Positions 31,671-41,194 of a stretch of 64,000 nucleotides of DNA are shown here, one piece after another. How positions within the stretch are numbered: the first letter of the stretch is position 1; each line of letters opens with the position of its first letter. Source of the DNA: Xanthostigma xanthostigma. Its lineage: Eukaryota; Arthropoda; Insecta; Raphidioptera; Raphidiidae. The stretch covers positions 82,620,948-82,684,947 of the forward strand of contig OY754464.1 in the NCBI GenBank assembly GCA_963575645.1, given 5' to 3'. Both the position numbers and the translations under genes were made by a program. The notes beneath the pieces were generated by a model that saw only the letters and a list, made by a program, of their open reading frames with translations, was not told where the DNA came from and did not search any database.

Positions 31671-33167
31671 CATAGACAAAACGTTGATCTAAGCTCAGTT
31701 AACTTTACAAACAAAATAAATAAAGAAACCAAATCTTATCTTAATAAAACCGTAAACAGTAACGAAATAAAACTTACTTCACCAAAGGAAATTCACACTA
31801 TCATACGTCACCTCAAATCCAATAAGGCTGCGGGAATCGATGACATTAACAACCGACTGTTGAAAAACCTTACACGCAAAGCAATTGTATTTCTAACAAA
31901 AATTGCAAATGGAATACTAACGCTCAAATACTTTCCCGATAAATGGAAAACCGCCAATGTTGTTGCTCTACCTAAACCACGAAAGGATCTTAAGATGCCA
32001 TCTAATTACAGGCCTATAAGTTTGCTAAGTAGCATCAGCAAAATCATAGAACGCATTATCCTCAATAGACTCAACAAGCACATAAATTCGAATAACTTAA
32101 TGAAACCCGAACAGTTTGGCTTCAAAAAGAACCACTGCACGGTGAAACAACTAGCACGAATTACAGATATAGCAATGGACAATTTCAATAAAAACAAACA
32201 CACCGGAATGATACTCTTAGACATTGAAAAAGCTTTTGACACCGTCTGGCATAAGGGGCTACTATACAAACTAATCAAATATCAATTCCCAGACTATCTA
32301 ATTCATCTCATTAAAGCCTATCTGACTAATCGACGTTTTATAGTTAGAATCCGAGACCAAACATCTAGCATCAAAGCAATCGACTCTGGAGTGCCACAGG
32401 GATCCACGTTGGGTCCAGTTCTATTTAACTTATACATAAACGACATTCCGAAAACACCAAATGTAGCAATCTCACTCTTCGCTGATGATACAGCTTTCCT
32501 CACAAGCTCCTGGAGAATAGACACTATAGCTAACCGACTGCAACAAGCCATCGACAGAACCCACAAGCATTTTCACAGATGGAAAATCAAATTAAATAGT
32601 AACAAAACCGAAGCGATTATTTTTACAAAACGCAGACCAGTGCTGAATAGCTACATCAACCTTAATGGCTCGAGGATCGAGTGGGCGAATCAAGTCAAGT
32701 ATCTAGGAGTACTGTTAGACAAAAGACTCACATTCACTAGCCACACCAAGTACGCTTGCGACAAATCCTACGCTGCAATTCACCAACTGTTTCCCCTATT
32801 CAACAAATTCAATAAACTCAATCTTGCTAATAAATTGTTAATATATAAATCAGTCATTCGTCCCATACTAACTTATGCTGCACCCGTCTGGAGTTCCACA
32901 TGCGAATCAAATTTCAAAAAATTACAAATAGTGCAGAACAAATCTTTAAGAATAGTTTCCGGTTACCCCAAATATACCCCCATAATACTTCTTCACAATT
33001 TACTTAACATACAGTTAATAAAAGAATATGTTCGTAATATATCTCTGAACTTTTATAACAAGTGCAGTGCTAGTAGCTTCAAAATAATTAGTGACATCGG
33101 GAACTACAGTGTCGATAACTTGCCATATCGAACTAAACATAAGAGGATAAAACATATTCTTAACTAA
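31671..33167 (+). pseudogene. Jockey-type ORF2, reverse transcriptase part, 5'-truncated but open
   Basis: The frame is open from the 5' junction (~31671); there is no true start codon because the 5' half is missing. RT motifs in order: SNKAAGIDDINNRLL, NYRPISLLSSISKIIERI, EQFGFKKNHCTVKQL, LLDIEKAFDTVWHKGL, SGVPQGSTLGPVLFNLYIND, SLFADDTAFLT (the catalytic FADD box) and VKYLGVLLDKRLTF. The C terminus (RPILTYAAPVWSSTCE) is typical of Jockey elements. About 498 codons without stops suggest a fairly recent insertion. It cannot mobilise itself without an endonuclease. The best match is the Jockey clade, different from the 6.2-kb LINE, by RT motif style. Confidence 0.85.
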
Positions 33168-33374
33168 CAATGTCTAAGCATCGTCTGGGTTTTTTTCTTT
33201 TTCAGTTTTCCCAGTTTACCAAGCTAATTAAAAAGAAATACAAAGACTTAATTGTATAATCAATACAAATAAAATTTATTGTGGTAGGTTAAAGGAACAC
33301 CATGTTCAATCATGTAATAATATGTATTTTACTCTATCATGACAAATAAATCTCTTATCTTTATCTTATCTTAT
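31671..33374 (+). mobile_element. 5'-truncated Jockey-clade LINE inserted in family L
   Basis: About 1.7 kb carrying only the reverse-transcriptase portion of ORF2, a 3' UTR and a (TTATC)n-like 3' end (ATCTCTTATCTTTATCTTATC). It interrupts family L copy 2. No TSD is obvious. The endonuclease and ORF1 are missing, as expected for incomplete target-primed reverse transcription. Confidence 0.85.
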
Positions 33375-33519
33375 AGGTACCTATAGTTGTAACAGTTTTC
33401 AAATGAGCTGTTAATTAGATTTATTTAATTTTAATTAGTCGTAATAAAATTTTAAAAAATTAAAATGTAAGCCTTAGAAGAAAGCAATGTAGAAAATAAA
33501 AAAAAATAAAAATATATTT

Positions 33520-33590
33520 GCCGACGTGGGACTTGAACCCAAGACTCTGGCATTAAGAGTCTTACGCTCTACCGACTGAGCCATCCGGGC
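33520..33590 (-). pseudogene. tRNA-Lys(CUU)-like relic within family L copy 2
   Basis: The minus strand reads GCCCGGATGGCTCAGTCGGT with anticodon loop CTCTTAA and T arm TTGGGTTCAAGTCCCA. Base changes relative to copy 1 weaken the anticodon stem. Position within the repeat is the same as in the other copies. Confidence 0.7.
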
Positions 33591-33879
33591 TTGTGAACGT
33601 GACGCGCTAATATTGCAATATTTAGTTAAGGCATTTCACCTGATAATATTTATCGGACAGACTAATTTTGAGATACAGCTTGCAACATTTTTCATTGATG
33701 CTCCGCTCCAATTGGTCGTAGCGTGATATTATATAGCCTATAGCTTTCTTCGATAAATGGGCTATGCAACGAAAATTTTTTTTTTTTTCAATTCGAATTA
33801 GTAGTTTCTGAGATTAGAGCGTTCAACCAAGCAAACAAACTCTTCAGCTTTATATATTAGTATAGATTACGAAATCAAA

Positions 33880-34410
33880 CGTAAAGGCCGCTGCACTTGA
33901 GGCTGGTTTTGCCGCTAGATTCTTTGCTAGATTTCTAGAGCTGGTTTTTTTTTTATGGCTTTTGCGTGCTCGCTTCACGCGATGCGTCTTTTCAAGCTTG
34001 TTTTGGGGATGGATCTGAAGCCCGCGCAGTGACAGTTTATTATGTAGATTTGACTACTAGTTTTCTAGCGCTGGTTTTCTTAATTGCTTTTATGTGCTCG
34101 CTTCACACTAGACGTCTTTTCAAGCTTGTTTTTGGGATGGGTCTGAAGCCCGCGCAGTGACAGTTTATTATGTAGATTTGACTATTACTGTCCTGGCACT
34201 GGTTTTCTTAATTGCTTTTATGTGCTCGCTTCACACGAGACGTCTTTTCAAGCTTGTTTTGGGGATTCGAACTGTCATTGCTCGCGCTCCAAACCCGTCT
34301 ACAAAACACGCATCGTGTAAAGCGAACACATAAAAGCCGTTTTCAAAACCAAGCGCTTGAAATATGGCAGCCAAATTACTTGTAATCCAGCTGCAAAACC
34401 AATCTGAAAC
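33880..34410 (+). mobile_element. Family J MITE, copy with 129-bp tandem units
   Basis: The left end is AAGGCCGCTGCACTTGAGGC, as in other J copies. The interior holds two to three tandem ~129-bp units (TGTGCTCGCTTCACAC, GTCTTTTCAAGCTTGTTTT, GAAGCCCGCGCAGTGACAG) from about 33957 to 34262. The right side is degenerate (CTGCAAAACCAATCTGAAAC). No transposase. Frames through the tandem units are repetitive artefacts. Confidence 0.7.
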
Positions 34411-35882
34411 CTACAATGTCGTGACTCGTGAAGTTATATTTTTACAGTTGAGTCGAACAAATATTTATTCTTTTTTTAATGAAAGTAGCACTGTACAAGT
34501 ACCTCGATTTAAATGCAGACAATGACAAGATTAGTTAGCAAATTTTGAAGTACCTAGGTACCTACATTATCGTACAAAAGAGTGCATAAAATGTGGGTCA
34601 CTTCTTAAATCAATAGATCGGCATCAACAAATCAGTAACTTGCATTTACAAAGGGGTCGATGTTATGTAGATAGCATCACTAAAATATATTTATATATAA
34701 AGAAATGAAAAAAAATTGCAGGAATATTTTTAGAGTGCAGTCAAATTACAGATAACGGATTACACGAATAACTAGGGCGCAACAAATACACGTTTGGGGC
34801 AGGATATTTATAGAGGTGCCCGTCCCAGATGACATGCAGTTTATCCAGTTTTATTTAATTAGCTTATGCCCATATTCAGCGAATACTATTAGTTAGATAG
34901 AAGTTACTATTCTTGGAATAAATTCCTTAGAATAAAATTTATTTTCAATTCACCAAGCAAAATATCAGGTAGAAAAGTTAGTTAAAGAATAAATATACAC
35001 TGCTCTTTTTGTTAAATATTTTTACTTTCACCCAAAAATCCGGCCGATGGCGTTAGTGTTAAACGTCAAAAAAAAGTCTCCCGAAATAATAATGTTTTAT
35101 CCTAACCCAATCGCACACAAAACTTCCACTAATTTTAATGTTTTACAACTATACACTAAAGGTTAATAAACAACACATAAATTCACAACAGCGAACTGTA
35201 GATATAATACTCCAAGTTTATAAGTTAGGTATTATGATCTATGTGGGCGGCCATTATTATTTTATCAGACGAATAAATATTTATACCCTTGAAGTAATAT
35301 TTATATTTATTAATTAAGATTTATACCAGCAGTAAACATAATTATGTTTGGTGAATTGAATTATCGCTATTTATTCGGAGAAATAGCTACCTGAAGAACA
35401 AATGAACCGAATAAATAACTACTTACGTTCGGTGAATATGACCATTAGACATCTTTTTCTAAAAAGTATTATTCAATATTCAGTAATGTGAGTCCACTAT
35501 CCGTCAAACACCCGGTATATTGTATGCACCTGTACTATTTTTAGTACAAGATAAAATGCTTAAGGTGCAAAGATGATAATCGATTTTGCAACAAATGTTA
35601 ATAAATATGCATTCTGTCAAAGATAATATGTCATACTAAATAACAAGTTTTATCCACAAAGAAAATAATTATGTGTAATTAATAATAATTGTTATTTACT
35701 CTACTATAATATGGTACAAAAATAGAATGTCAGGATAATAATAAGTTAACTCATCTTAAATGCTGCGCTGTCTTCACGTATGACACATTTTTTTTTTAAA
35801 TAATTCCTCGTGAATATTTTTAACAAGCTTATATTAGCCTCACCTGTATGACAAAAATATTAAGAGCACTGTGGTTTGAATC
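34411..35882. other. 1.47-kb AT-rich stretch, no gene seen
   Basis: No long frame, tRNA or repeat shared with the window. Small features: GTACCTAGGTACCTAC near 34548 and GGCCGATGGCGTTAGTG near 35042. It could be host intergenic or intronic DNA. Confidence 0.45.
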
Positions 35883-36082
35883 TAATAAAAAATAGAGAAT
35901 AGTTACTTCTTACCACAACAAGTTTATTAGTGGATGTACATTTCGAGAGCTATGCTCTCATCTTCAGCAATACACTAAACTTTAGTTTAGTGTATTGCTG
36001 AAGATGAGAGCATAGCTCTCGAAATGTACATCCACTAATAAACTTGTTGTGGTAAGAAGTAACTATTCTCTATTTTTTATTA
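35883..36082. repeat. Perfect palindrome, 98-bp arms, with hammerhead-like motif on each strand
   Basis: 35883-35980 and 35985-36082 are exact complements by my comparison, with a 4-nt spacer (TTTA). Each arm contains CTGAAGATGAGAGCATAGC followed by TCTCGAAATGTACATCC in sense orientation on one strand. CUGANGA, a 6-bp helix with AUA loop and GAAA resemble a hammerhead ribozyme core with one extra U after A9. The related tandem copies are at 43.29-43.62 kb. Non-coding. Confidence 0.85.
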
Positions 36083-36478
36083 CTCACCTGTATGCATTCA
36101 TGCATATATGTATCTATGTAATGAAATCTTTCAAATTAATTTTCGCTCACTTCCGGTCGTTTGAATAATTTGAAATTTGGCACACGTATTACGAATCCAT
36201 GACAATACAATAATTTATATAAATGTATAGATATTTATAAATATATAAATTAATTAGGTAGTTACTTAATTTGTGTAAGCAGGTTAACAAGCCGTACAGC
36301 TATTTGTGTTGCGTTGTCTACTCCGTAGGCATTTTTGAGTCATGTAATTAAATTTAGAGTTTCAAAACTACAAAAAATACGCTAATTACTTGACTTAATA
36401 AATTAGTGTAAGCAGGTTAACAAGTCGTACAGCCACGTATGTTGCTTTATCTACCCCATAGGGATTTGAAGCGTGTTT
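36083..36478. repeat. Degenerate head repeat and ~125-bp tandem duplication
   Basis: 36100-36240 resembles the 142-bp unit at 53.88 kb (AATAATTTGAAATTTGGCAC against ATTAATTTGAAACTTTGCAT). Then GTGTAAGCAGGTTAACAAG occurs at 36276 and 36409, marking two tandem units. The second unit is interrupted by family I copy 2, after which AGTCATTTAATTAAAATTAG resumes. Confidence 0.6.
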
Positions 36479-36678
36479 TTGACGTGATAACGTCTTATAA
36501 ATTGATGAAACACCAGCTGCACGCACGAAAAAGTGTAACGTTCCGTTCCGCCGTAAAGTTCCGCCTGACCCTGTGCGTGCAAGCGAGAGCGCAGTAATGT
36601 ATTATTAAATATGATATTCGAGCGGAATACGTTATCACGTAAAACTATCGTCCGTAAACTGACTTTACAGACAACCAA
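36479..36678 (-). mobile_element. Family I element, copy 2 (short)
   Basis: About 200 bp from GACGTGATAACGTCTTATAA to GACTTTACAGACAACCAA, the complement of the 21.08-kb copy with most of the middle missing. It interrupts a tandem unit, showing clean insertion. Confidence 0.75.
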
Positions 36679-37336
36679 TTTTTTTAGTCATTTAATTAAA
36701 ATTAGAGTTAAAAAACTATATAAAAATACGCTTTTATAGTAATGTTAACTAAACAGTAAAAAATAATTTTTAAATATACTAAAGTTTCAACGGCGATTGG
36801 AAGTCGTCCGAATCGATATAATTTAATTTTTTTAATAAGTTATTTTCATTTTAACTTATCCAAAAAATTAAATTATGTCTAGTTGGAGGACTTCCTTCGC
36901 TGTTAAACAAAATCTAGGTATATTTAAAAAACATATTTTTTTCTAGTTTTTTAAACTCTAATATTATTAGCTAGTCTTCGAGTTGAAATAGGGTTCGCTT
37001 CGAAATCTATAAATTCACACAATCGAGTACAAAGTGGTTATCTTCAATAAATAAAATTATCGACCAATTTTTCAGACAAGGTCGATAATTTTATATTCAT
37101 TGAAGAGTACTAATCAGGCTTTAATCAAAGATTTGGACAAAGTGGTAACGTCAGAACAGAAGCCTATAAAAAGACACCGTTTACATAATTATTATCTTTT
37201 TCCGCTTCTTGCCGATGCAACATTTATCATTTAAAAACAATTAACGTAATCAATTATATTTATAAAATTGTCAAATAACATTACCATGCAATTATTTACG
37301 AAACAATAATTATAATAGGTATAATAAAACTTTATA
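36679..37336. repeat. AT-rich stretch with inverted repeat and small palindrome
   Basis: 36770-36960 holds an imperfect inverted pair: AAATATACTAAAGTTTCAAC and AAATCTAGGTATATTT. 37045-37100 has AATAAATAAAATTATCGACC mirrored by GGTCGATAATTTTATATTCA. No gene seen. Confidence 0.5.
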
Positions 37337-37796
37337 AAGGCCGCTGCAGACGAGGCTGATTTTGCCGCTGTAATCGTTGCTGGAACTTGCTCTGACGTAA
37401 TTTCCATCCTCGTAGCCAGCGCGGCTACGAGGATGGAAATTACGTCACTGTGCGAGGTCACATGATTGATTTCAAAATTAGAAACGGTGCTATTTTTCGT
37501 ACTTGTTTTGAGCAAAAACCAATCAGAAAACAGTATATTTTGTCACGTGGACGACATGGATAAACGCCCACAAACAAGCATGGCGTCGTAGTCCGTGTTC
37601 TGTTCAGATACACTTCACTTTTGTTCACATTCGAACTGTCACTGCGCGCTCACCGAACCCAACTACAAAGCCGGCTTTAAAACATGCATCGTGGGAAGCG
37701 AATACATAAATGCCATCACCAAAACCAGCGGCACAGCACTCTTGAAATATAGTAGCCAAATCTAGCGGCAAAATAGACCTCGTGTGCAGCGGCCTT
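37337..37796. mobile_element. Family J MITE, full-length copy
   Basis: About 460 bp with TIRs AAGGCCGCTGCAGACGAGGC and CCTCGTGTGCAGCGGCCTT. The interior carries a 44-bp near-perfect palindrome, TAATTTCCATCCTCGTAGCC with its complement meeting at GCGC (about 37399-37445). Shared blocks: CAAACAAGCATGGCGTCG, GTTCGAACTGTCACTGCG-type and AGCGGCAAAATAGACC. No transposase. TSD not resolved. Confidence 0.8.
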
Positions 37797-38384
37797 AAAA
37801 CATTTTTAAAATGGGTACCTGTTCTGTTTCGTCACTTTTAGAGTATTTTACATCTTGATCCATTATGTAACAAGTTCAATTCACCTCAAAATAAAAACAA
37901 AAGTTCACACACTCAAACGTGGATCACAATTATTACTGTTCATTAGATAGTCACGCAAAAATATTAAATCACGCAATTTCACATATAATATTATTTATTG
38001 TTTTTTATATTATTTCAAACTTTCACATCTATAATCTACGTTTTTGATATATTTAAAAAAAAATTTTAAATACGTCATAAATAAATACAGGAAGGAAAAA
38101 AGTTGTGGTACCGATTTAGGTGTGTTAATTCGCACACATTGTGATGAAACATGCATCGTTCTCTTTGCTTTAATGAGAGAGGAAGTGCACAATATATGTT
38201 TTCATCACGATGTGTAAGTACAAACTAGCACATGTAAATCGATTCAAGAAAATTTCCTATAAGAAATTATTTTAATAACGGTGCTCCAGTTGTGATTCAT
38301 AAAAAAAATAAAAATAGTGTAATGACGAAAAACTACTTTATGCACCGATTTTTACTACGCCACTGGATTGCAAAAAAATTTAGT
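37797..38384. other. Stretch without a supported gene
   Basis: AT-rich. TTCGCACACATTGTGATGAA at ~38130 and CATCACGATGTGTAAG at ~38203 are partly inverted. Nothing else noted. Confidence 0.4.
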
Positions 38385-38533
38385 TGCACATTTAAAAATC
38401 GGGCGACGTTAGGATCTAAGTTACCCGGATCAAATCGAACAAAAAAAGTTTTTAAAATCGGTTAAGCCGTTTGGGCTATACGCTGGATACAAAATTCGGG
38501 ATCACAGATTCACAGAAAAACCGATAATACGCG
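38385..38533 (+). repeat. Family M fragment
   Basis: GGGCGACGTTAGGATCTAAG, AAAATCGGTTAAGCCGTTTG and GGCTATACGCTGGATAC match 40.54-40.64 kb. These read like a decayed repeat with no coding role. Confidence 0.55.
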
Positions 38534-38839
38534 CCACGGATCTAAAAGGCTCGGAAGTTAGATGGGAATGAGGGCTTGCGCTTGTACAGTCTGTTGAAAA
38601 ACTACAAACTCGCGCTATAATAATAATACTAAAATAACAGCAAAGATGACAATAGCGTACTCGACTGTACTTTAAAGCGGGAAAGCGACAAGTGACAAAG
38701 GCAACGAGCGATCACGGCCAATCACCGACGAGCGCACGTTCCGTGCAGGTAGCTGGGAGGTGGTGGGTGTCTTAACGGCTCTAAAATGTGCCTTTGCGAC
38801 GCTGTTTGTGACTAACTTCCGAACCTTTTAGATCCGTGG
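38534..38839. mobile_element. MITE with ~28-bp TIRs
   Basis: Ends CCACGGATCTAAAAGGCTCG and GAACCTTTTAGATCCGTGG are inverted, with AAGTTAG/CTAACTT beyond. About 306 bp, GC-richer than its surroundings (GTGACAAAGGCAACGAGCGA). Unassigned superfamily. Inserted beside family M sequence. Confidence 0.7.
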
Positions 38840-39226
38840 TGAGTATTATACATATGGGCGCTTTAGCTTACGCTATTCGCGTCTAAAAAACTAGACAAAC
38901 TTGATTCGGCTGTCATAAATTGTAGTTGAAAAGCTTGCAAGCACGATTTGAAAGAAATTGAAAAAAAAAAAACAGTTAGCTGGCAGGTGTCACGAAATAG
39001 ATTGAATAATAAAAGTGAGGTTATTTAACCTAGGTCAGTGCCGTAACTACATCATTAGTTTTGATTACTTGAGTCTGGAGAATAACTGAAATTGCATTAC
39101 AACAGGTGCAATGATTGTTTTCACGATACCTATACTAATAAAATAGTAATTATAAAACTGATTTTATGTTAAGCTAAGCAATCTAATCATTTCCGGATTA
39201 CTGATAGATAGGATAAAGTATAAACT
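38840..39226. other. Spacer, no gene seen
   Basis: GGGCGCTTTAGCTTACGC near 38858 is the continuation of family M (compare GGCGCTTCTAGCTAAAGC at 40.64 kb). The rest is unassigned. Confidence 0.4.
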
Positions 39227-39752
39227 GGTTAGAGTACGATAACTCGATGTGCAAAATATCCACTGGAACTGCACAATTATTTAAGTGCGGAAAATTGATT
39301 TTTATAAATTTTTTTTTTGCCCAGTGAAAAGGGGTGAGCGTTTGGTGGGAGTTCTTTAAAAAACAATTACGGTGTCGTGTCGATGCGATGGCGTTTTTTT
39401 GCGCAGTGAAATGGGGACGGCGTTTGGTGGGAGTTCTTTAAAAAACAGTTACGGGGTCGCGTCGATGCGATGGCGTTTTTTTTGCGCAAAGAGGGAACGG
39501 CGTTTGGTGGGAGTTCTTTAAAAAACAGTTACGGGGTCGTGTCGATGCGATGGCGTTTTTTCTGCGCAAAGAGGGAACGGCGTTTGGTGGGAGTTCTTTA
39601 AAAAACAGTTACGGGGTCGTGTCGATGCGATGGCGTTTTAGTAAAAATAGTAAAAGTAGAGGGTTTTTTTTTTGGGACGTCAAAATTTAATGTTTTTTAT
39701 GGCTTAAAAAAAAAGTAAAAATTTAGGCACATCGAGTTATCGTACTGGACCC
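39227..39752 (+). mobile_element. Family K TIR element, copy 2, with four ~80-bp minisatellite units
   Basis: The left end is GGTTAGAGTACGATAACTCG and the right end CATCGAGTTATCGTACTGGA. Inside, units with CGTTTGGTGGGAGTTCTTTA and GTCGATGCGATGGCG start near 39340, 39422, 39502 and 39582, giving 80-82-bp spacing. Units 2-4 are almost identical, so the array expanded recently. Matches the 22.95-kb copy in opposite orientation. Confidence 0.8.
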
Positions 39753-40069
39753 AAAATTTTACTTTTTATCAACAAATATGCGTTTCTGAAAATTGAATTT
39801 TTATGTTCATCGGGTATTTTGTCCACAGAGTTAATAAATACAAACTTTAATAGCAAATACTTATAATTGTTCAATTTATTCGGAAGATTTATTGAAAGCC
39901 ATTTTTAACACTTAAATAAATAAAAAAAAACTTGCTCTCACTATTATTGGCAAAACAGATGATCTGTTGTCCTAAAGTCAAATGGCTTATGTCAGATTTT
40001 TGCTAAAATAAAATTATTGACAAACGGCCATAATCACAACTAGTTGATTTAATTATCTTTTGCGATATT
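39753..40069. other. AT-rich spacer, no gene seen
   Basis: Nothing recognised. Confidence 0.35.
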
Positions 40070-40267
40070 TTTTTTTTTTTACACAAATTTTCTAAAAAGT
40101 GGCTGAACCAATTTTGCTAATTGGTACCAGCTTTGAGACATACTCTATCGAATAAAGAAAGAATCGTCGAAATCGGTTCACAGCCGGCGAAGATATCGAC
40201 GGACAGACATACGAAAAAAAAGAAAATCGAATAGAAAACCTCCTCCTTTTGAAGTCGGTTAAAAATA
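40070..40267 (-). repeat. AACCGACTTC head fragment (inverted)
   Basis: On the minus strand it reads AACCGACTTCAAAAGGAGGA, then TCGATTTTC and TGTCTGTCCGTCGATATCTT, the head module of the hairpin elements at 16.53 and 62.7 kb. No terminal hairpin is present on its far side. The 82-codon frame here is in the repeat. Confidence 0.65.
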
Positions 40268-40539
40268 AAAGATTTGAATTATAATCGAGAGGTAAAATCA
40301 AACAATTTTTATCAATATTATTTATGCAATTTTGCAACAATCATTTTATTTCACTCAGTAACGAAAAACGAGTTTGTAAAATTTTTATTTTTAAGTTTGT
40401 AATATTACCGATTTTTTCCCTTTAAAATAATACAATTCAAAGTAGTAAAGCAGGAATATTTCGTGACAGATCATTCTAGTTAAAATAAGCAAAAACCTTT
40501 TTTTTCTTCTTAATTTTCTCCCCTCTGGGACCAAAATTC
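40268..40539. other. AT-rich spacer, no gene seen
   Basis: Nothing recognised. Confidence 0.35.
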
Positions 40540-40680
40540 AAAAATCAGGCGACGTTAGGATATAAGTTATCCGGAGACGAATCGAACAAAAAAAAGTTTT
40601 CTAAAATCGGTTAAGACGTTTGGGCTGTACGCTGGATATAGGCGCTTCTAGCTAAAGCTTGGGTCGCGCCTAAAAAATAC
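40540..40680 (+). repeat. Family M fragment, second copy
   Basis: AGGCGACGTTAGGATATAAG, TAAAATCGGTTAAGACGTTT and GGGCTGTACGCTGGATATAG match 38.39-38.51 kb. Here the following GGCGCTTCTAGCTAAAGCTT lies uninterrupted, supporting insertion of the 38.53-kb MITE into the other copy. Confidence 0.55.
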
Positions 40681-41188
40681 GCAAAGTATTAACCGATACA
40701 CTGGAGTTGGAAATGCCGAATTTATGTGGAGACACAAAACAAGAGTTCACAAAAAAACAAACCCCACAAAAATATTTGCAAAAAAACTCGACGTAAGCGA
40801 ATTTCCTCGCGGCCACCGATAAAAGGTTAAAAGAACACTCTACATACTATTATGCTCGTACTATACTATATTAACAATGTAATTCGCACATAACCGCCAC
40901 AGATAAGTATCCAGTCGTCTGGCAATAAGCGCGATGACCGGTGGTCAACCGGAGAAGAGGTACCGATGTACTGCGGTATCGATAGCGCGCGTGTTACTGA
41001 TGCACCGTGTGTCGTACGAACAGCGCGCGGGACACTGGACACCCAACACAGCACAAATAACCGAAGTGTGTATCTTTGAGTTCGAAAACACTCTCTGCAG
41101 CACTGCCACCCTACCATCACAGTGTGACGATAGTGATCGGTTCTGTCTGTAATACAAGGCGTTCTCATGTATACCGATATCACTAGTG
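40681..41188. other. GC-richer stretch of unknown origin
   Basis: 40900-41150 has higher GC and many CpGs (GATAGCGCGCGTGTTACTG, AACAGCGCGCGGGACAC). Both strands are open for 70-160 codons, but the frames have no recognisable domain and overlap each other. Could be a decayed TE or part of a host exon; not supported as a gene. Confidence 0.35.
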
Positions 41189-41194
41189 ATTGGA

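Larger units (their letters stand above)
31430..33866 (-). repeat. Family L composite repeat, copy 2, split by a Jockey LINE
   Basis: The left part (31430-~31670) starts CTAGCGGTCCCGTCCGGTTT. The right part (~33375-33866) resumes with TAGGTACCTATAGTTGTAAC and ends CTCTTCAGCTTTATATATTA, a terminus also seen in copy 3. In copy 3 the two parts are adjacent (TTTTTATATAGGTATAGG, GGTACCTATAG), so the LINE inserted into this copy. Confidence 0.8.

Noticed and set aside
39322..39640. Repeat array considered as CRISPR
   Set aside because: 80-bp head-to-tail units with no spacers, within a TIR element.
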